From Clostridiales bacterium (lineage in GTDB: Bacteria; Bacillota; Clostridia; Oscillospirales; CAG-272): a stretch of DNA of 35,342 nt. How positions within the stretch are numbered: position 1 is the first letter of the stretch; the number at the start of each line of letters is the position of its first letter. Under the pieces are notes generated by a model, which was not told the DNA's origin, made no database searches, and saw only the letters and a program-made list of their open reading frames with translations. Location of the stretch: positions 1 through 35,342 of the forward strand of contig JAAZIU010000035.1 in NCBI GenBank assembly GCA_012800735.1. Direction: 5' to 3'. Made by a program: the position numbers and the translations under genes. Below, in pieces: positions 32,239 to 35,342 of this stretch.

Positions 32239-32244
32239 ATTGCA

Positions 32245-32568
32245 CAATAAACCAACAAACGCTGTGACGGAGACGGTTTTGCCGGTTCGCAGGCGCCAGA
32301 GAGCCCGTATTTTGGTGAAAACGGGACTTGCGGCAGCAAAACAGATCACTCCCAAGCGGCGTTCCCGAAAACGGAAAGACGAGCTCGAGACGTATTTTCC
32401 GCCATTAAGGAACGACGTATATGCTACGTTATAGGCAAGCGGCTTGTCTGAGCCGAGTAAAGAGGTCTGTCTCGATTTGTTTTTACACATAACTCCGAGA
32501 CGGGCAAATTACGGGTGGTACCGCGGAAAATGAATGTTTTTCGTCCCGATTTTTCGGGGCGTTTTTTG
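32245..32568 (+). promoter_or_regulatory. T-box riboswitch, probably isoleucine-specific
   Basis: The T-box core GGGTGGTACCGCGG lies at 32513-32526. The Stem I landmarks are present: a kink-turn-type base (GCTG 32261-32264 with CGGC 32357-32360, GGAG 32269-32272 with CTCC 32349-32352), an upper helix GTTTTGC 32276-32282 with GCAAAAC 32336-32342, and the distal AGAGAG and GGTG elements near 32298-32318. Between the helices the 3' side reads AGATCA (32343-32348); the specifier is best read as ATC (32345-32347), followed by the usual purine. The TGGT bulge expects a tRNA with A73, as tRNA-Ile has; an Asp reading would normally need G73. A stem GTCTCG/CGAGAC (32469-32501) and terminator 32542-32567 follow. 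Uncharged tRNA-Ile should allow read-through. Confidence 0.92.
32542..32567 (+). terminator. T-box regulated terminator
   Basis: CGTCCCGA (32542-32549) and TCGGGGCG (32554-32561) form the stem, one position being a G-U type pair, followed by TTTTTT. It lies just after the T-box core, so it is the conditional terminator that competes with the antiterminator. Confidence 0.9.
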
Positions 32569-32622
32569 TTTTTTTCCTGTCAGACGAAGAATATTTTGTC
32601 AGAACACGAGGTTATTTAATCA

Positions 32623-34965
32623 ATGTCAATGAATGAATTCCAGAACGGCGTAAGAGAAGAAATAATGGCGATAGCGGCGCGCATAAAGGAGCTCCGCACG
32701 ATCCTCGGCAAAAGCGCCGAAGATATGGCAGCCGTAACAAATCTTTCGGTTGAAGATTATCTTAAGGGGGAAAGCGGCGAGAGCGACCTCAGCTTCACTT
32801 TTGTCCACAACTGCGCAAAGGCGCTCGGGGTCGAGATTACCGACCTTATGACGGGTACCAGCCCCAGGCTTACCACGATGAGCATTGTCCGCTCCGGAGA
32901 AGGGCTTAAGCTTGAGCGACGCCGCGGATTCAATTATTCCCACCTTGCGTCGAACTTCAAGGGCAGACTTTCCGAGCCCTTCCTCGTCCGCGCCAAATAC
33001 GACGCCGATGCAGAAGCAAAACCGATCCCGCTCGCAATGCACGCAGGCGAGGAATTCGATTATGTCATTTCGGGACAGCTGAAAGTCAATGTAAACGGAC
33101 ACATCGACACCCTTTATCCCGGCGACGCGATTTATTACAATTCAAGCGAACCCCACGGAATGATTGCCGTCGGAGGAGAAGACTGCTTATTTATCGCGGT
33201 GGTAACCGACGCCGCCGGCAAAGCTTATGAATACGACCCGAGGCTTGTTTCCGCCGTCGCACCTCTCACCAAGAAGGTTAAATACGGCGATTTCATCGAG
33301 TCTGAAGAAAACGAAGCGGGCGAGCTTGTCAATATCGAGTTTTTAAATACCGACCGCTACAACTTCGCTTTCGATACCGTCGATAAGCTGGCGGAGGAAA
33401 ATCCGGACGGACTTGCGATGATACATGTCGCTCTCGACAAGACGGTAAAGAAATACACTTTTGACGATATTAAGCGTCTGTCCGCAAAAGCCGCGAACTA
33501 TTTCGAATCGGTCGGCATCGAAAAGGGCGATCGCGTTATGCTTGTACTTAGGCGGCAGGAACAGTTCTGGTTCGCCGTCCTCGGACTCTGCAAATTGGGC
33601 GCGGTAGTCGTTCCGGCTACTCATCTTCTGATGGAGAAGGATTTCGTTTACCGCTTTGAAAACGCGGGAATCAAGGCGCTCGTCTGCACCACGCACGGAA
33701 CCGTCGCCGACGAAGCGGACAAGGCCGTTAAATCTTCTCCTTCCCTCAAGCTCCGCATCAGCGCCGGAGGCAAGCGCGACGGCTGGCTTGACTTCGACGA
33801 GGGCATGGAAATGATGTCCGACGTATTCGAGCGGCGTCCCGACACTCCCTGCGGAGAGGAGCAGAATATGCTCATGCTGTTCAGCTCCGGCACTTCCGGT
33901 TATCCGAAAGCGGTCATGCACAGCTACACCTATCCGCTCGCGCACTTCATAACCGCAAAATACTGGCACATGGTCGAGCCGGGCGGAGTGCATCTTACCA
34001 TATCCGACACCGGATGGGGCAAGGCGCTCTGGGGCAAGCTTTACGGTCAGTGGCTCTGCGGCGGGACAGTATTTGTCTATGACTTTGAAAGCTTCAATCC
34101 CGCAGACATACTGCCGATGTTCCGCGAACACAACATCACGACTTTCTGCGCTCCGCCGACGATGTACCGCTACTTCATCAAGTATGATCTGTCAAAATAC
34201 GACCTTTCGAGTCTGAAGCATTCAACCGTTGCCGGTGAAGCTCTGAACCCCGAAGTTTACAATCAGTGGCTGAAGGCGACCGGAATCAAGCTGATGGAGG
34301 GCTACGGCCAGACCGAGACGACGCTTACCATTGCGAACCTCTTCGGAATGACGCCTAAGCCCGGCTCGATGGGCAGACCGAACCCGATGTACCGGGTGGC
34401 CGTGCTCGACGAAGACGGAAATGAAGCGAGAATCGGCGAAACCGGCGAGATCTGCATAAAGACCGACGGCGAAAACGCCTATAATCCGGGCAAACGGCAG
34501 CCGGGACTTACGCTCGGTTATTACAGCGCTACCGCTCCCGACAGCATCGACCGCGAGACCACCGACGAGGCCTGGCATGACGGCTGGTATCACACCGGCG
34601 ACACCGCATGGGTCGATGAGGACGGATACCTCTGGTATGTCGGCCGCAACGACGACCTTATCAAATCGTCCGGATACAGAATCGGGCCGTTCGAGATTGA
34701 GTCGGTTATCATGGAGATGCCTTTTGTCCTTGAATGCGCCATTACCGCCGTGCCCGATCCGGTAAGAGGTCAGATAGTCAAGGCGACGATAGTCACCGTC
34801 GCAGGCACCGTTACAAGCGAGGAGCTTAAAAAAGAAGTTCAGGACTACGTCAAGCACCATACCGCGCCTTACAAATACCCCCGCGTCGTCGAATTCGTCG
34901 ACGAGCTGCCGAAGACGATCTCCGGAAAGATACGGAGAAACGTTATCAGGGGCGGAAACAAATAA
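32623..34965 (+). CDS. Fused XRE regulator-cupin-acyl-CoA synthetase (AMP-forming)
   Basis: This 780-residue fusion has an XRE-type helix-turn-helix at about residues 15-75 (IKELRTILGKSAEDMAAVTNLSV), then a cupin at about 115-190 (HAGEEFDYVISG, PGDAIYYNSSEPHGM). An adenylate-forming ligase from about residue 240 to the end follows. Ligase motifs are FSSGTSGYPKAV (about 421-432), EGYGQTET (about 560-567), YHTGDTAWVDEDGY (about 655-668), IKSSGYRIGPFEIE and PKTISGKIRR with the catalytic Lys near 769. The segment DTGWGKALWGKLYGQW resembles medium-chain acyl-CoA synthetases. It should activate a carboxylic acid to its CoA ester with ATP. The T-box upstream ties it to isoleucine supply; 2-methylbutyrate is an inferred substrate. 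Confidence 0.93.
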   Translation: MSMNEFQNGVREEIMAIAARIKELRTILGKSAEDMAAVTNLSVEDYLKGESGESDLSFTFVHNCAKALGVEITDLMTGTSPRLTTMSIVRSGEGLKLERRRGFNYSHLASNFKGRLSEPFLVRAKYDADAEAKPIPLAMHAGEEFDYVISGQLKVNVNGHIDTLYPGDAIYYNSSEPHGMIAVGGEDCLFIAVVTDAAGKAYEYDPRLVSAVAPLTKKVKYGDFIESEENEAGELVNIEFLNTDRYNFAFDTVDKLAEENPDGLAMIHVALDKTVKKYTFDDIKRLSAKAANYFESVGIEKGDRVMLVLRRQEQFWFAVLGLCKLGAVVVPATHLLMEKDFVYRFENAGIKALVCTTHGTVADEADKAVKSSPSLKLRISAGGKRDGWLDFDEGMEMMSDVFERRPDTPCGEEQNMLMLFSSGTSGYPKAVMHSYTYPLAHFITAKYWHMVEPGGVHLTISDTGWGKALWGKLYGQWLCGGTVFVYDFESFNPADILPMFREHNITTFCAPPTMYRYFIKYDLSKYDLSSLKHSTVAGEALNPEVYNQWLKATGIKLMEGYGQTETTLTIANLFGMTPKPGSMGRPNPMYRVAVLDEDGNEARIGETGEICIKTDGENAYNPGKRQPGLTLGYYSATAPDSIDRETTDEAWHDGWYHTGDTAWVDEDGYLWYVGRNDDLIKSSGYRIGPFEIESVIMEMPFVLECAITAVPDPVRGQIVKATIVTVAGTVTSEELKKEVQDYVKHHTAPYKYPRVVEFVDELPKTISGKIRRNVIRGGNK

Positions 34966-34979
34966 TATACAGACAGAAG

Positions 34980-35016
34980 TTTTCCCCGCCGGCGCGATTT
35001 ATGCCGGCGGGGAAAA
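34980..35016 (+). other. Strong GC-rich hairpin after the synthetase gene
   Basis: TTTTCCCCGCCGGC (34980-34993) and GCCGGCGGGGAAAA (35003-35016) form a perfect 14-base-pair stem with a nine-base loop, 15 bases past the stop codon. Neither strand has a T run directly after it, so it is not a textbook terminator; it may protect the 3' end of the mRNA or terminate partially. Confidence 0.6.
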
Positions 35017-35028
35017 TTATAGGATTAG

Positions 35029-35113
35029 GTCATAATATGTTGAATTATAATTGAAATATAAATAACTAAACAAATAGAAAACATGAATGTGTTGTCAATC
35101 AACATATTATGAC
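35029..35113. repeat. Perfect 15-base inverted repeat with 55-base AT-rich spacer
   Basis: GTCATAATATGTTGA (35029-35043) recurs as its exact reverse complement at 35099-35113. The 55-base spacer is AT-rich with no open frame. It could be a small non-autonomous element, an operator pair or a long hairpin; I see no clear target-site duplication. Confidence 0.7.
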
Positions 35114-35214
35114 ACATCTTTGTTTGTGATTATATGAAACACATAAAAAATAATTGATAATATTATCGTAATATATATTTGTGAACTTTTCTATTGTCCG
35201 GAACAAATGAACAA

Positions 35215-35258
35215 GGGGGCTGTATCAAAACTCAAATTTTGTTACAGCCCCTTTTTTT
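35215..35258 (+). terminator. Intrinsic terminator with IS-end-like stem
   Basis: GGGGCTGTA.CAAAA (35216-35230) pairs with TTTTG.TACAGCCCC (35237-35251) with one mismatch and a six-base loop, followed by TTTTTTT. It is a good plus-strand terminator. The stem sequence also resembles terminal repeats of some insertion sequences, so it may be a decayed element end. The remaining bases to 35342 show no gene. Confidence 0.75.
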
Positions 35259-35342
35259 ATGAAACCCCGGTTAAAATTCACCCCAAACCTTTGGAAAAAC
35301 GGCAAAAGAAAACAAAAAACAACATAGAAACACAGGGCATGA

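Noticed and set aside
32343-32347. Reading the T-box specifier as GAT (Asp).
   Set aside because: The following base would be C rather than the usual purine, and tRNA-Asp normally has G73, which does not pair with the T of the TGGT bulge. ATC (Ile) fits both points.
32197-32490. Short frames on both strands upstream of the synthetase gene.
   Set aside because: They lie inside the T-box RNA, whose conserved elements account for the sequence.
33343-34131. A 262-codon minus-strand open frame.
   Set aside because: It is antisense to the acyl-CoA synthetase, which has all family motifs; this frame is a codon-bias shadow.

Overview
The window looks like chromosome of an anaerobic, low-to-mid GC Firmicute, most likely a gut-type clostridium. 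The evidence is consensus sigma-A promoters, AGGAGG-type ribosome binding sites, TTG and GTG starts, a T-box leader, Gram-positive lipoprotein signals and many carbohydrate ABC-importer parts. No species can be assigned from sequence alone. I see no tRNA, rRNA, CRISPR array, phage gene or transposase.

Layout. (1) 56-2119, minus strand: a promoter-VanZ-GH27 alpha-galactosidase-small zinc-ribbon operon closed by a terminator. (2) 2150-15150, minus strand: a seven-gene glycan-import operon. It encodes a 991-residue solute-binding protein with two carbohydrate-binding-like modules, two permeases, an NHL-propeller/TPR/Yip1 membrane protein, a DUF5696 protein and two more permeases. It has no ATPase, and its leader is about 660 nt long and rich in hairpins. 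(3) 15579-20382, minus strand: a GldA/GldF/GldG-like ABC system plus a DUF4340 protein. (4) 20436-22886, minus strand: an orphan lipoprotein solute-binding protein coupled to an RlmA-like rRNA methyltransferase. (5) 22954-23548, plus strand: a small zinc-ribbon membrane protein. (6) 23567-27444, minus strand: a ComEC-like metallo-beta-lactamase-fold protein, a BNR sialidase-like protein, an Ig-like lipoprotein and an M55 D-aminopeptidase. (7) 27567-32187, plus strand: MoxR, DUF58, DUF4129 and a TIM-barrel epimerase-like gene. (8) 32210-34965, plus strand: a T-box riboswitch controlling a fused XRE-cupin-acyl-CoA synthetase. (9) 34966-35342: non-coding, with three inverted repeats.

How it fits together. 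The big operon and the nearby alpha-galactosidase suggest import and breakdown of galactose-containing oligosaccharides, energised by a shared ATPase encoded elsewhere. The four permeases, one giant binding protein, the Yip1 propeller protein and DUF5696 look like one dedicated, uncharacterised surface machine. The T-box reads best as isoleucine-specific. It controls a medium-chain-type acyl-CoA ligase, which suggests a branched-chain-acid salvage route to isoleucine induced by isoleucine starvation.
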